From: Chitinophagaceae bacterium
GTDB taxonomy: Bacteria > Bacteroidota > Bacteroidia > Chitinophagales > UBA10324
Length of the DNA stretch: 64,000 nucleotides
Direction of reading: 5' to 3'
Assembly: GCA_947474435.1 (NCBI GenBank)
Contig: CANJII010000003.1
Coordinates: forward strand, 1-64,000
The notes under the pieces were generated by a model, which was given only the letters and a program-made list of their open reading frames with translations, had not been told where the DNA came from and ran no database searches. This document shows, piece by piece, positions 42,913-51,039 of this stretch. A program made the position numbers and the translations under genes. How positions within the stretch are numbered: position 1 is the first letter of the stretch; each line of letters starts with the position of its first letter.

Positions 42913-44286
42913 ATGAAGCAACTGAAAAAACCAAGAGACTCCACGACCAAATTGGACAAAAAGATGGAATATCAAATAAATTATGCTTCAAGTGTTGGGC
43001 TTTATAAACCTTCATTTTTTCAAATGAAAGTTGACACCATATTTTCTTTGAAGAAACTTACTGATTTGAGTGATGAAGTTCTTTCAGTTTACCTTCATGA
43101 GTATGTCCATTATCTACAAGATATTTCTACAACATTCGGATTAATGAATGCTTCATGGGTTGTTGAATACATGAAATATTCAGCGGAAAAAATTCGGAAG
43201 AATTATGAAGAAAAATTTCCTGTTCCTCTTCCAATTGTAAAAGAAGATTATCATAAAGTTTATGAAAATAATTTAATCATGAATGTTTACGCCGGAACAA
43301 ACATTCGCTTGACTGAATTAGTGATTACAGAAATTGAAAGAGAAATATTTAATGTTTCAATTGATGGAGTTAATAAACCTTTACCAAAAGTTAAGATTCA
43401 TTTTAAAGATAGCTATGGTAGCTCAACCAGTTTTTTTTTTGGTGCTACTTGTGTAATAGAAAGCATGGCTTTTTTAATTGAAACAAATTGTTGTGGTGAA
43501 TTATTCGGTGCATCAACTATTCCTTACAAGTCAGCGCAAGCAGTTGCAGAGTTTGGCTATCCAGAATTTAGTGCAAGCGCGTTAAATATTATAGCACTTT
43601 GCGATGCGTCTCTTTTTGCATTTCATCCGGGTGATTTTTTTGTTAGCTGCTTAAGAGATATGCAGAAAAAAAACTGGTTGCCCAAAGAGCCCGAAGAGGT
43701 TTATGATTACGCGAATACATTTAGTAAAACTTTTCTAAATGTTGCCTATGATGGAGCAAATGATTTGGAGCAGTTGTATGAGCAGTTTTCAAAAAATGCC
43801 GTTAAAGAATTACAAGGATATTTTACAATTGACTTATTTAACGACACTAAAAAATGGATAGAAATAATTGTTGATTCTGCTTTCAAAATAAGAAAAGAAA
43901 ATCCATACATCTTTTTAGAATTAGCCACTTCTGGTAATCCAAGAAACAATAAAGTTTTTACAAAGCTAATTCGTGAATTAGGGACTCCGCTTGTTTTGAA
44001 TAGTAATGGAGAGGGAACCTTTTATCATCCAAAGGAGAATGAATACAATTTTTATCCATATGCTTTAGCGGCAGTGAGCGAGGTGTTTTCAATGCTAACT
44101 ACAAGAAGAAGTTCTTGTTCGTTATATGGGTTTTGTAAAGAATCTTCACTATTACAAAATATACCGGATTATACTGATGAACGATGTCGTATTTCTCCTT
44201 GGAAAAAAGTTACTGATGACCCGCTTTGCCCTTATGGGCAAATTTGGAAAATGTGGGATTTGGCAGAAAGAACTCCTGATTTATAA
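42913..44286 (+). CDS. Putative zinc metallopeptidase-like protein (HEYVH), unknown family
   Basis: The protein has about 457 residues; in-frame starts exist at GTG 42901, ATG 42913 and ATG 42964, the last just before the well-formed MEYQINYASSVGLYKP. The helix SDEVLSVYLHEYVHYLQDIS contains HExxH, the zinc-binding motif of gluzincin-type peptidases. A third ligand cannot be assigned; Glu residues in later helices (CVIESMAFLIE) are candidates. A Cys cluster lies near the C-terminus (SSCSLYGFC, DERCRI, DPLCPYG). There is no signal peptide, so it would act in the cytoplasm. It is AT-rich, in an accessory block with a membrane protein and a Cys-cluster protein. I do not recognise the family. Confidence 0.75.
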   Translation: MKQLKKPRDSTTKLDKKMEYQINYASSVGLYKPSFFQMKVDTIFSLKKLTDLSDEVLSVYLHEYVHYLQDISTTFGLMNASWVVEYMKYSAEKIRKNYEEKFPVPLPIVKEDYHKVYENNLIMNVYAGTNIRLTELVITEIEREIFNVSIDGVNKPLPKVKIHFKDSYGSSTSFFFGATCVIESMAFLIETNCCGELFGASTIPYKSAQAVAEFGYPEFSASALNIIALCDASLFAFHPGDFFVSCLRDMQKKNWLPKEPEEVYDYANTFSKTFLNVAYDGANDLEQLYEQFSKNAVKELQGYFTIDLFNDTKKWIEIIVDSAFKIRKENPYIFLELATSGNPRNNKVFTKLIRELGTPLVLNSNGEGTFYHPKENEYNFYPYALAAVSEVFSMLTTRRSSCSLYGFCKESSLLQNIPDYTDERCRISPWKKVTDDPLCPYGQIWKMWDLAERTPDL

Positions 44287-44347
44287 ATTATTGTTTTTGT
44301 AAGAGCAAATGAGTGCGTCAGCCGCGTGAGTGATTGCAGTGGAAATC

Positions 44348-44419
44348 ATTTTTTTTTGTAATCAAAAAAAAATATTGAAACGGAAAGCACGACAGCATTT
44401 TTTTGTATTCAAAAAAATG
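44348..44419. repeat. Twin homopolymer hairpins
   Basis: A-T9-G-TAAT-C-A9-T (44348-44373) and CA-T7... read as CATTTTTTTG-TATT-CAAAAAAATG (44396-44419) are two perfect inverted repeats made almost only of T and A runs. They are separated by CGGAAAGCACGACAG-type sequence. They follow the HEYVH gene and may act as its terminator. The surrounding CGTGAGTGATTGCAGTGGAA-type sequence looks like a dispersed Bacteroidota repeat. Confidence 0.6.
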
Positions 44420-44455
44420 GTGGCACGCCCAACACTTCGCCATCCTTCGACAATA

Positions 44456-44477
44456 CTTCGACAAGCTCAGTGTGACA
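44456..44477. repeat. Dispersed repeat with CTTCGACAAGCTCAG, copy 1
   Basis: A 22-bp stretch beginning CTTCGACAAGCTCAG and ending GTGACA recurs at 50380-50401 with two differences. It lies at the very 3' end of the DUF4290 gene's downstream spacer. I recall this motif as one of the commonest intergenic repeats in Bacteroidota genomes. Confidence 0.65.
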
Positions 44478-44479
44478 GA

Positions 44480-45148
44480 TTATCTCTTCCTTCTGAATGA
44501 CTGATGTTTCTGATTGCCGCCGCCGCTGCGTGCAGGTTTTACAAATCCTTTTTTGCGGAATGATTTTTCGCGACCGGTTTTTTCTTTGAGCGGCGCACCT
44601 TTGATATTGTCGAGATTGAAATCATCACCGATTTGTAACTGACCGCCACTGATAATATCGAGGTCGTTTTTTATAACATCGTCGCTGACATGCTGGTTGT
44701 CGTTCCATTGCAGGTGAACGAGTTTCATGTAGTAAGCAACAGTTTCGGCAGCGCTTTTTTTCTTTTCGGGATCGGCTACATCGTCCTTAATTTTTTCGAG
44801 CAGGCGCTCCAGATTTTTTCCGTAGTTGCGATACTTGATTTTATTTTTCGGATAAGCGAGCGGTGCCACGCGCAAATCTTTTTCGGTGGGCGGATCGGGC
44901 ATGGGATACGGCGAATCAACATCGAGCTTGTACCGGGTCATGATGTGCAGGTGATCCCACAACTTCATTTTATACTCTTCAATGTTTCGAAACTGCGGGG
45001 TGCTGTTGCTCATGATATTGATGAGCGCATTGGCAGCCGCATTGCGCTGATCGCGATCCTTAATTGTTAAAAGATGCTCAGCTAATTTTTGTGTGATGCG
45101 TCCATACTCCGGAATTTCCATCTTCGGACGCTGTGTATTGTATTCCAT
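44480..45148 (-). CDS. DUF4290 family protein
   Basis: This 222-residue protein starts at the ATG at 45148 (MEYNTQRPKMEIPEYGRITQ); the frame opens seven codons earlier but the family begins with MEYNT. Helical sequence follows (KLAEHLLTIKDRDQRNAAANA), then HLHIMTRYKLDVDSPYPMPD and a basic, disordered tail (REKSFRKKGFVKPARSGGG) with nucleic-acid-binding character. The family is Bacteroidota-specific and of unknown function. It is usually next to murA, as I recall; here the two are separated by about 2.7 kb of AT-rich accessory genes. Confidence 0.9.
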   Translation of the reverse strand: MEYNTQRPKMEIPEYGRITQKLAEHLLTIKDRDQRNAAANALINIMSNSTPQFRNIEEYKMKLWDHLHIMTRYKLDVDSPYPMPDPPTEKDLRVAPLAYPKNKIKYRNYGKNLERLLEKIKDDVADPEKKKSAAETVAYYMKLVHLQWNDNQHVSDDVIKNDLDIISGGQLQIGDDFNLDNIKGAPLKEKTGREKSFRKKGFVKPARSGGGNQKHQSFRRKR

Positions 45149-45279
45149 ATTTGATTGGAGAAGTGACAAATGTAAGAGGTAATGAGTTATTTACTAAATG
45201 TTATTGTGAAGGAGGGAAATTAAGGGTGTAACAGCAATGTCAGATTTACTTTCGAAATTAGCGCGCGTTAAAAAACAAA

Positions 45280-45855
45280 ATGAAAGTCGGGCTTTTCTTT
45301 GGTTCGTTTAATCCTGTTCACATCGGTCATTTGGTGATTGCCAATTTTATGGCGGAGAATACCGATTTGCAAAAAGTGTGGTTTGTGGTGAGTCCGCACA
45401 ATCCGTTGAAGGAAAAGAAAAGTTTATTGAAAGATGCCGACCGGTTGCACCTGGTTCGTTTGGCAACCGAAGAGAACACGAAATTTAAAGTGAGTGATAT
45501 TGAATTCAAATTGCCGCAACCATCGTACACCATTCACACGCTGACTTATCTGAAAGAAAAATTTCCGCAACACGGGTTTGTTTTAATCATGGGTTCTGAT
45601 AATCTGGAATCACTTGAGAAGTGGAAGAACTTCGAAATCATTTTGCGCGACTATGAAATTTATGTTTACAGCAGAACTGAAAAACTAAAAACTCCACTGG
45701 CAAATCACGCGCATGTGAAAATATTTGAAGTGCCGGTGATGGATATTTCTTCATCTGAAATCAGAAAATTAATCAGTGAAAAAAAATCGGTCCGCTATCT
45801 TCTTCCTGAAATTGTGTATGAAGAAATTAAGACCAGAAAGTTTTATCGGAAGTGA
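45280..45855 (+). CDS. nadD: Nicotinate-nucleotide adenylyltransferase (NadD)
   Basis: This 191-residue enzyme adenylates nicotinate mononucleotide in NAD synthesis. The nucleotidyltransferase motif GLFFGSFNPVHIGH is at 4-17 and the ISSSEIRKLI-type signature appears as ISSSEIRKLISEKKSVRYLL. VSPHNPLKEKKSLL and LIMGSDNLESLEKWKN are typical. Divergent from the DUF4290 gene. Confidence 0.96.
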   Translation: MKVGLFFGSFNPVHIGHLVIANFMAENTDLQKVWFVVSPHNPLKEKKSLLKDADRLHLVRLATEENTKFKVSDIEFKLPQPSYTIHTLTYLKEKFPQHGFVLIMGSDNLESLEKWKNFEIILRDYEIYVYSRTEKLKTPLANHAHVKIFEVPVMDISSSEIRKLISEKKSVRYLLPEIVYEEIKTRKFYRK

Positions 45856-45995
45856 AAATTTATTTACTAATCATTTTCTTTTTTCCAAACACTCATCGTT
45901 CCGGATTTTTTCAAGTGAAGTCTTAACAATTATTATTGTACAGAATAAATGATAGCATACTTTCGTTATTCATAAAAATCAAAATCAACCAACAC

Positions 45996-47648
45996 ATGCG
46001 CACATTAAAAAGATGGACACTTGTTCTTGCGCTCTCTCTCTCAGTTTTAATTCCACTTGCATTTGTAACCGATAACCTGTTTGAGGTTTCAAAGAACCTG
46101 GACATTTTCGCCACACTTTACAAAGAGGTCAACACCTATTATGTAGATGATATTGATCCATCAAAATTTATGCGAACCGGCATTGATGCCATGCTCAATT
46201 CGCTTGACCCTTTTACCAACTACATTTCCGAGGCAGAGATTGAAGGATTCCGTTTTCAAACCACAGGAAAATACGGTGGCATTGGTGCTACCATTCGCAA
46301 GTCGGGAGATTACTTGGCAGTAGCAGAACCATACGAAGGTTTCGCAGCATACAAAGCCGGATTAATGGCCGGTGATGTGATTTTAGAAATTGACGGAAAG
46401 AGCACCAAAGGAAAAACAACCGACGAAGCAAGTAAGGTTTTAAAAGGTTCGCCCGGCACAACAATAAAATTATTGATTCAGCGCCCCGGAGATAAAAACA
46501 CCATGCTGAAAGAATTTCCGAGAGAAGAAATAAAAATAAATTCTGTGCCTTATCACGGAATGCTGAACAATGAAATCGGATACATAAGATTATCGCAGTT
46601 CACCGAACAGTGCGGAAAAGATGTGGCCGATGCAGTGAAAGATTTAAAAAGCAAAAATGATTTGAAAGGAATTGTTTTCGATTTGCGTGGTAACCCCGGA
46701 GGTTTATTAAACGAAGCAGTGAACATTGTGAATGTGTTTGTTGATAAAGGGCAAAAGGTGGTGAGCACCAAAGGAAAAGTAGCCGAGTGGGACAAAGAAT
46801 ACAAAGCATTGAACGAAGCCGTTGATACAAAAATTCCGGTAGTTGTTTTAGTGAACAGCGGTTCAGCTTCAGCATCAGAAATTGTAAGTGGCGCCTTTCA
46901 GGATTTAGATAGAGGAGTAGTAGTTGGACAAAAAACTTATGGAAAGGGATTAGTACAATCGACCCGACAATTAAGTTACGGAACGCAATTGAAAGTAACC
47001 ACCGCACATTATTTTACTCCATCAGGAAGATGCATTCAGGCATTGGATTATGCTCACCGAAATGAAGATGGCAGCGTAGGAAAAATTGCGGACTCATTAA
47101 AAACTCCTTTCAAAACAAAAGTTGGAAGAACCGTTTATGATGGTGGTGGAGTTGACCCTGATATTTTATTGGATGCACCGAAGTACAGTCCCATTTCAAA
47201 AAGTCTGATAGAGAAAAATTTGATTTTTGATTTCGCTACTCAGTATCGTCAGCAGCACGATTCAATCGTAAAAGCAAAGGAATATAAACTGAGTGATGCA
47301 GATTGGAATTCATTTTCGTTGTATCTCAAAGACAAGGAATATGATTACTCTACAAAAACTGAGGATGCATTAAAAGCATTGCAGAAAAATGCAGAGAGCG
47401 AAAAATATTTCGATGCTATACAAGCCGATTATGATTTAATAAAAAATAAAATCAGTCACGATAAAGAACACGACTTGCAAAAGAACAAGGAGGAACTGGT
47501 GAAATTGCTGGAGCAGGAAATTGTAAGCCGTTATTATTATCAGAATGGAAGAATCATGAATGCATTGAACAATGATTCGGAAATTTTAAAAGCGATTGAT
47601 ATTTTAAATAATAAAGAACTTTATAATTCAACCTTAACAGCTAAGTAA
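45996..47648 (+). CDS. S41 family carboxy-terminal processing peptidase
   Basis: This 550-residue protease starts at the ATG at 45996 (MRTLKRWTLVLALSLSVLIP), an N-terminal signal/anchor; an upstream TTG start is less likely. A tail-specific N-domain is followed by a PDZ domain (about 75-160, GIGATIRKSGDYLAVAEP ... GLMAGDVILEIDGKS), then the S41 core with Ser in VVLVNSGSASASEIVSGA and Lys in VVGQKTYGKGLVQ. A Lys-rich C-terminal extension of about 150 residues follows. It probably cleaves periplasmic proteins near their C-termini; the substrate is unknown. A strong terminator follows. Confidence 0.93.
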   Translation: MRTLKRWTLVLALSLSVLIPLAFVTDNLFEVSKNLDIFATLYKEVNTYYVDDIDPSKFMRTGIDAMLNSLDPFTNYISEAEIEGFRFQTTGKYGGIGATIRKSGDYLAVAEPYEGFAAYKAGLMAGDVILEIDGKSTKGKTTDEASKVLKGSPGTTIKLLIQRPGDKNTMLKEFPREEIKINSVPYHGMLNNEIGYIRLSQFTEQCGKDVADAVKDLKSKNDLKGIVFDLRGNPGGLLNEAVNIVNVFVDKGQKVVSTKGKVAEWDKEYKALNEAVDTKIPVVVLVNSGSASASEIVSGAFQDLDRGVVVGQKTYGKGLVQSTRQLSYGTQLKVTTAHYFTPSGRCIQALDYAHRNEDGSVGKIADSLKTPFKTKVGRTVYDGGGVDPDILLDAPKYSPISKSLIEKNLIFDFATQYRQQHDSIVKAKEYKLSDADWNSFSLYLKDKEYDYSTKTEDALKALQKNAESEKYFDAIQADYDLIKNKISHDKEHDLQKNKEELVKLLEQEIVSRYYYQNGRIMNALNNDSEILKAIDILNNKELYNSTLTAK

Positions 47649-47670
47649 ATTTTTTATTTATAAAAGAATA

Positions 47671-47707
47671 AACAGGTCATTCGTAAACCGAATGACCTGT
47701 TTTTTTT
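47671..47707 (+). terminator. Strong intrinsic terminator
   Basis: AACAGGTCATTCG and CGAATGACCTGTT form a perfect 13-bp stem around TAAAC, followed by a run of T. It ends the S41 protease transcript. Confidence 0.93.
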
Positions 47708-47817
47708 GTTTCGCTTTCTGAATTTACCCTGCCGATTGTTATTCGTAAAAAATATCTCAGTTTAATAATGCTAAAATTATAAATAGAATAAGTTTATTAT
47801 TATAAATGAAAAACAGA

Positions 47818-48948
47818 TTACAACTGTATGCTCAGTAACGAAGAAACATAATCGGCATTTGCCCAGTGAGTAGTAAGAAAAACACCCATACTTATTTTGT
47901 GCTTTTTGTTTTCACCAAAACTATAAATGGTGTGATTCACACCAAGTTTCTGATAGAGTGCAGTTCCTGATAACAGAATTTGCTTTGTTTGATAAGCCAT
48001 CAAAAGTGTAAACGAAACCGGCCCCCATTCCATTTCATCCTGAATGAACGGAGCAAAACCAATTGACTGTTGTTTGTAATCAGTCCCGATTTTTTGTTCC
48101 TGTAAAAAATGCAAATTGGCTGAACTGAAAAAGGTTTCAATTCCAACCGAAAATTTATTCCATTTTCCAACATATTTTCCCAATCCTGTTTCATTAATCA
48201 GAATGGGATAGATGGGGCCATCAGGAATAAAAATTTCATACAAACCAATTCCACCACGAACAGTCAATACCAATGATTTTAGCTTTTGAATATGCAGGGA
48301 GTCAAAATTGAACGATTCATTTTCTAAAGCTGAAAATGAATATTGAATCCCAAAATCTAATGTCGGTATATTGATTCCTAAATTCGGAAGACGAACATCT
48401 CCGGTAGATGAATGAGTGAATGAAGAGCCAATTACCAAACCAATTTTAGGTGAAACCTTTACCTTCAAACTCAAACCAAGTGTTGAAGTATTATTTATTG
48501 CAGAAGCAATTACATTATTCGTTGGGTTTGATGTGGCATCAAAATGTTTTGTGAGCAAGGCAAGCCCGACTCCGCCTTTTAACCACAATTGAAAATTATT
48601 TTTTCCCGCCAACCGGAATTGAACATTTGGAACGATGTAATATGCTTTCCCTAAAACAGTATTGTTTCCAAAATATGTAAACCCTGCAGCAATTCCCCAC
48701 TTCGGATAATTTAACATACGCTGCCATTCTTTATTTCCTTCGCTTTGCCATTGTAAATTTAATTCTGCCGAAAACGAATTTTGCTCAACTGCCGGCTTAA
48801 AATTCTGAGTGTGTTTAAAAATTTTTCCATGCTTGAATAGCGGCTCAACTTCAAAAGTATAATGTTGAATTTTTAAATGCTGTGCAAACAACATTGAAAA
48901 TTTTATTGAAAAGAGCAGCAGTAGAAAAAATGTTTTTGAAAAATTCAT
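47818..48948 (-). CDS. Acyloxyacyl hydrolase / PagL-like lipid A 3-O-deacylase
   Basis: This 376-residue protein has a signal peptide (NFSKTFFLLLLFSIKFSMLFAQ) and a beta-barrel-like body. The segment SSFTHSSTGDVRLPNLGIN resembles the PagL active site, where His and Ser (H-x-S) followed by NxG form the catalytic centre; here His-Ser-Ser is kept. Known PagL proteins are about 150-190 residues; this one is longer, with a second strand-rich half (about 220-376), a layout I recall in Bacteroidota. The likely role is outer membrane lipid A remodelling. Directly upstream is a trmB remnant. Confidence 0.8.
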   Translation of the reverse strand: MNFSKTFFLLLLFSIKFSMLFAQHLKIQHYTFEVEPLFKHGKIFKHTQNFKPAVEQNSFSAELNLQWQSEGNKEWQRMLNYPKWGIAAGFTYFGNNTVLGKAYYIVPNVQFRLAGKNNFQLWLKGGVGLALLTKHFDATSNPTNNVIASAINNTSTLGLSLKVKVSPKIGLVIGSSFTHSSTGDVRLPNLGINIPTLDFGIQYSFSALENESFNFDSLHIQKLKSLVLTVRGGIGLYEIFIPDGPIYPILINETGLGKYVGKWNKFSVGIETFFSSANLHFLQEQKIGTDYKQQSIGFAPFIQDEMEWGPVSFTLLMAYQTKQILLSGTALYQKLGVNHTIYSFGENKKHKISMGVFLTTHWANADYVSSLLSIQL

Positions 48949-48968
48949 CCTTCACAAAACTAATTTAT

Positions 48969-49094
48969 TCAGGGGTTACAGGATTTTTGTTTTGAAAAAA
49001 CCTCGTTCAATTTCCCCTTCATCGCCGTTGCCTTCTGAAAAACATTGGTGAATGTTTCCATTTCGGCAAAGTGTTTCAGTTTGTTTTTTCCCAT
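48969..49094 (-). pseudogene. trmB: Remnant of trmB (tRNA guanine-N7 methyltransferase), N-terminal 41 codons
   Basis: An ATG at 49094 opens a 41-codon frame reading MGKNKLKHFAEMETFTNVFQ and then MKGKLNEVFS. That is the distinctive N-terminus of Bacteroidota TrmB, which in full is about 220 residues and continues with a SAM-binding ELGCGKGEY segment. Here the frame stops after SKQKSCNP and no such segment appears in any frame before the next gene at 48948. So this looks like the 5' end left after deletion of the rest. The intact trmB may exist elsewhere. Confidence 0.65.
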
Positions 49095-49134
49095 GGAGAA
49101 ATTTTATTCCGACAAAGAAATCTGGAACAGAAAA

Positions 49135-50442
49135 TTACTTTATTCCATATTTCTCTTTATAAATCTCATACAAATCTTTTTGCTTGTTATCGAGATTTAT
49201 TTCTCTGCCTTGAATGAATGCGTAAATGATGTTGTTGGTTTTCATGTCGAGAATATCTCCGTCGCTAACAATAATGTTTGCATCTTTTCCTTCAGCTAAA
49301 GTTCCTGTTGTGTTATCAATGCCGAGAATGTGCGCGGCATTTGAAGTGATATACATCAGCGCCTCTTCAGGTGTCATGCTTCCGTAAGCCACTGCTTCTC
49401 CGGCGAGAAAAGGAAGATTTCGTTGCTGCCAGAAACCATCCATGCTCAAACAAAAATCAACGCCTGCTTTTTTCAGCAATGCCGGAGTTTTGTAGGGCAA
49501 ATCATAATCTTCATCATCGCTACCGGGCAACGATTGAATTCGTCCGAGAATTACTGACACATGATTCGCAACTAAAATATCAGGGCACTTCCATGCTTCG
49601 CTTCCGCCAACAATCACACAATTCATGTTGAATGATTTTGCGAAGAGCACTGCGGCAGTTATTTCTTTCACACCATCGGCATGAATAAATAATTTTTTCT
49701 TTCCATCGAACAAACGGCGCATTGCTTCGAACTTAAGATTTGCAGTTTCATGTGTAACAGTTTGCGCATATGCTTTTGCTTCATCAAAAAAGTTACGGAT
49801 GTTTTGAACTTCATCAGCATAATGTTCATTCACACCAATGCGTCCACCGTCTTCATTAAAATGATACGAGTAGAACGAAGGAAAATTTAAGTGAATGCTT
49901 TCGTCGGTTTTGTATTGTGCATCTTCCCAGTTCCACGCATCCAGTTGCACAATTGATGATGAGCCGGAAATAATTCCACCTTGTGGAACAACCTGCGCCA
50001 ATAAAATTCCATTGCTTCGAACAGTGGCAATCACTTTCGAATCAGTATTGTAAGCAATGATGCTTCGGATGTTCGGATTAAACTCGCCGACTTCAAAAGC
50101 ATCGAGTGTGGCGCGCGCGGCTTCAATTTCATTCAGCCCGAGGTTAGTGTTACAGGCAATCAATCCGGGATACACATGCTTTCCGGCGATGTTTATGATT
50201 TTCGCATTTGATTTTTCCAATCGAATGGTTCGTGCATCAGCCACGAAAGTGATTTTGCCATTTTCAAAACCGATGGCCGAGTTTTCAATCATTTCACCAT
50301 TGCCAAGATGCGCAATGCCATTCATCAGAATGATTAATGAATCCTGCTTCGGTGCAACTGGGATTGTTTGCGCATTGTTCTTCGACAAGCTCAGAGTGAC
50401 AACAATTAATGAGAGGAGTATTGAAGAAAATATTTTTTTCAT
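49135..50442 (-). CDS. Secreted amidohydrolase-like protein lacking the HxH metal site
   Basis: This 435-residue protein has a signal peptide (MKKIFSSILLSLIVVTLSLS then KNNAQ). The amidohydrolase fold is evident from DSLIILMNGIAHLGNGEMIE, the composite-domain KITFVADARTI, and the C-terminal ALMYITSNAAHILGIDNTTG and GTLAEGKDANIIVSDGD. But the HxH after PGLI that binds metal is CNTN here (Asn98, Asn100), so hydrolytic activity is doubtful. Part of the signal peptide is encoded by a dispersed 22-bp repeat. Its usual partner, a double amidohydrolase, follows upstream on the same strand but is split off by a toxin-antitoxin pair. Confidence 0.85.
   Translation of the reverse strand: MKKIFSSILLSLIVVTLSLSKNNAQTIPVAPKQDSLIILMNGIAHLGNGEMIENSAIGFENGKITFVADARTIRLEKSNAKIINIAGKHVYPGLIACNTNLGLNEIEAARATLDAFEVGEFNPNIRSIIAYNTDSKVIATVRSNGILLAQVVPQGGIISGSSSIVQLDAWNWEDAQYKTDESIHLNFPSFYSYHFNEDGGRIGVNEHYADEVQNIRNFFDEAKAYAQTVTHETANLKFEAMRRLFDGKKKLFIHADGVKEITAAVLFAKSFNMNCVIVGGSEAWKCPDILVANHVSVILGRIQSLPGSDDEDYDLPYKTPALLKKAGVDFCLSMDGFWQQRNLPFLAGEAVAYGSMTPEEALMYITSNAAHILGIDNTTGTLAEGKDANIIVSDGDILDMKTNNIIYAFIQGREINLDNKQKDLYEIYKEKYGIK
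50380..50401. repeat. Dispersed repeat with CTTCGACAAGCTCAG, copy 2, inside a coding sequence
   Basis: This second copy of the 22-bp repeat at 44456-44477 lies in frame within the signal peptide of the amidohydrolase-like gene. Read on the minus strand it encodes VVTLSLSK. Confidence 0.65.
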
Positions 50443-50454
50443 TTCGTTATTTTT

Positions 50455-50781
50455 TTAAGGCACCATTTTTAAAATCCGCTCAAGTTCATTGAGTGAGATG
50501 TCGGCTTTTTCTGATTTATCATAAATGGAGGTGAGATAAACATTTTGCCTGGTAATTTTTACATAGGTAATAACTCTTGCGCCGCCCGACTTGCCTTTTC
50601 CTTTTGAAGAAATGGCTAAACGAATTTTATAAAAGTTACTCCCGATAGCATTTCCTTGAGTTGGGTTTTCTTCAAGCGATTCAATTAATTCTTTCAGCTC
50701 TTTTTTAAGCGAGGGATATTTTTTGGCAAGCCGTTTTGCCTGACTATCGAAAAGCGAAATGGTAGATATACTAAAGCTCAT
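50455..50781 (-). CDS. RelE/ParE-type toxin of a type II toxin-antitoxin pair
   Basis: This 108-residue protein belongs to the RelE-like fold: FDSQAKRLAKKYPSLKKEL helices, then the central IRLAISSKGKGKSGGARVIT and the strand VYLTSIYDKSEKADIS. The KGKSGGARVI segment is typical of RelE/HigB mRNA-interferase toxins. The start overlaps the antitoxin gene by 11 nt, which links their translation. The mRNA-cleavage activity is inferred from family. The pair sits between two amidohydrolase genes that are otherwise neighbours. Confidence 0.85.
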   Translation of the reverse strand: MSFSISTISLFDSQAKRLAKKYPSLKKELKELIESLEENPTQGNAIGSNFYKIRLAISSKGKGKSGGARVITYVKITRQNVYLTSIYDKSEKADISLNELERILKMVP

Positions 50782-50983
50782 CCAATAATTCTTTAGCCGG
50801 TCTCGCTTTTATTTTTCCTTCTTCAATCAATCGCAATTCAACCACCGCTTGCTTTAACTCCTGTAAAATTTGTTTTTTAGTTGGCTCTTTTTCTGCTTCA
50901 ATTTTTTTTACGAACCCAAGATTATTAACAAGCTCCATAAAAAAATCTGCCTTACTGTCTTTTATATCTAAAACTACTTTCAT
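50771..50983 (-). CDS. Antitoxin of the RelE-type pair
   Basis: This 70-residue protein (MKVVLDIKDSKADFFMELVN) has a strand-helix start and a long charged helix (KKQILQELKQAVVELRLIEE) ending PAKELLDEL. It lacks a clear helix-turn-helix, so DNA binding, if any, would be by the N-terminal segment. The form matches short antitoxins found next to RelE-like toxins in Bacteroidota and Cyanobacteria. It is first in the operon, before the toxin, as is usual. Confidence 0.8.
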   Translation of the reverse strand: MKVVLDIKDSKADFFMELVNNLGFVKKIEAEKEPTKKQILQELKQAVVELRLIEEGKIKARPAKELLDEL

Positions 50984-50999
50984 GATTCTGAATTTAAAG

Positions 51000-51007
51000 C
51001 AAAGTTA
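51000..51007 (-). promoter_or_regulatory. Promoter -7 element of the toxin-antitoxin pair
   Basis: TAACTTTG on the minus strand matches TAnnTTTG exactly, 16 nt before the antitoxin ATG. No -33 TTTG was found at the normal distance. Confidence 0.55.
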
Positions 51008-51039
51008 TATTTTAAGAGAGTAAGTTTTAAATCAAAAAA

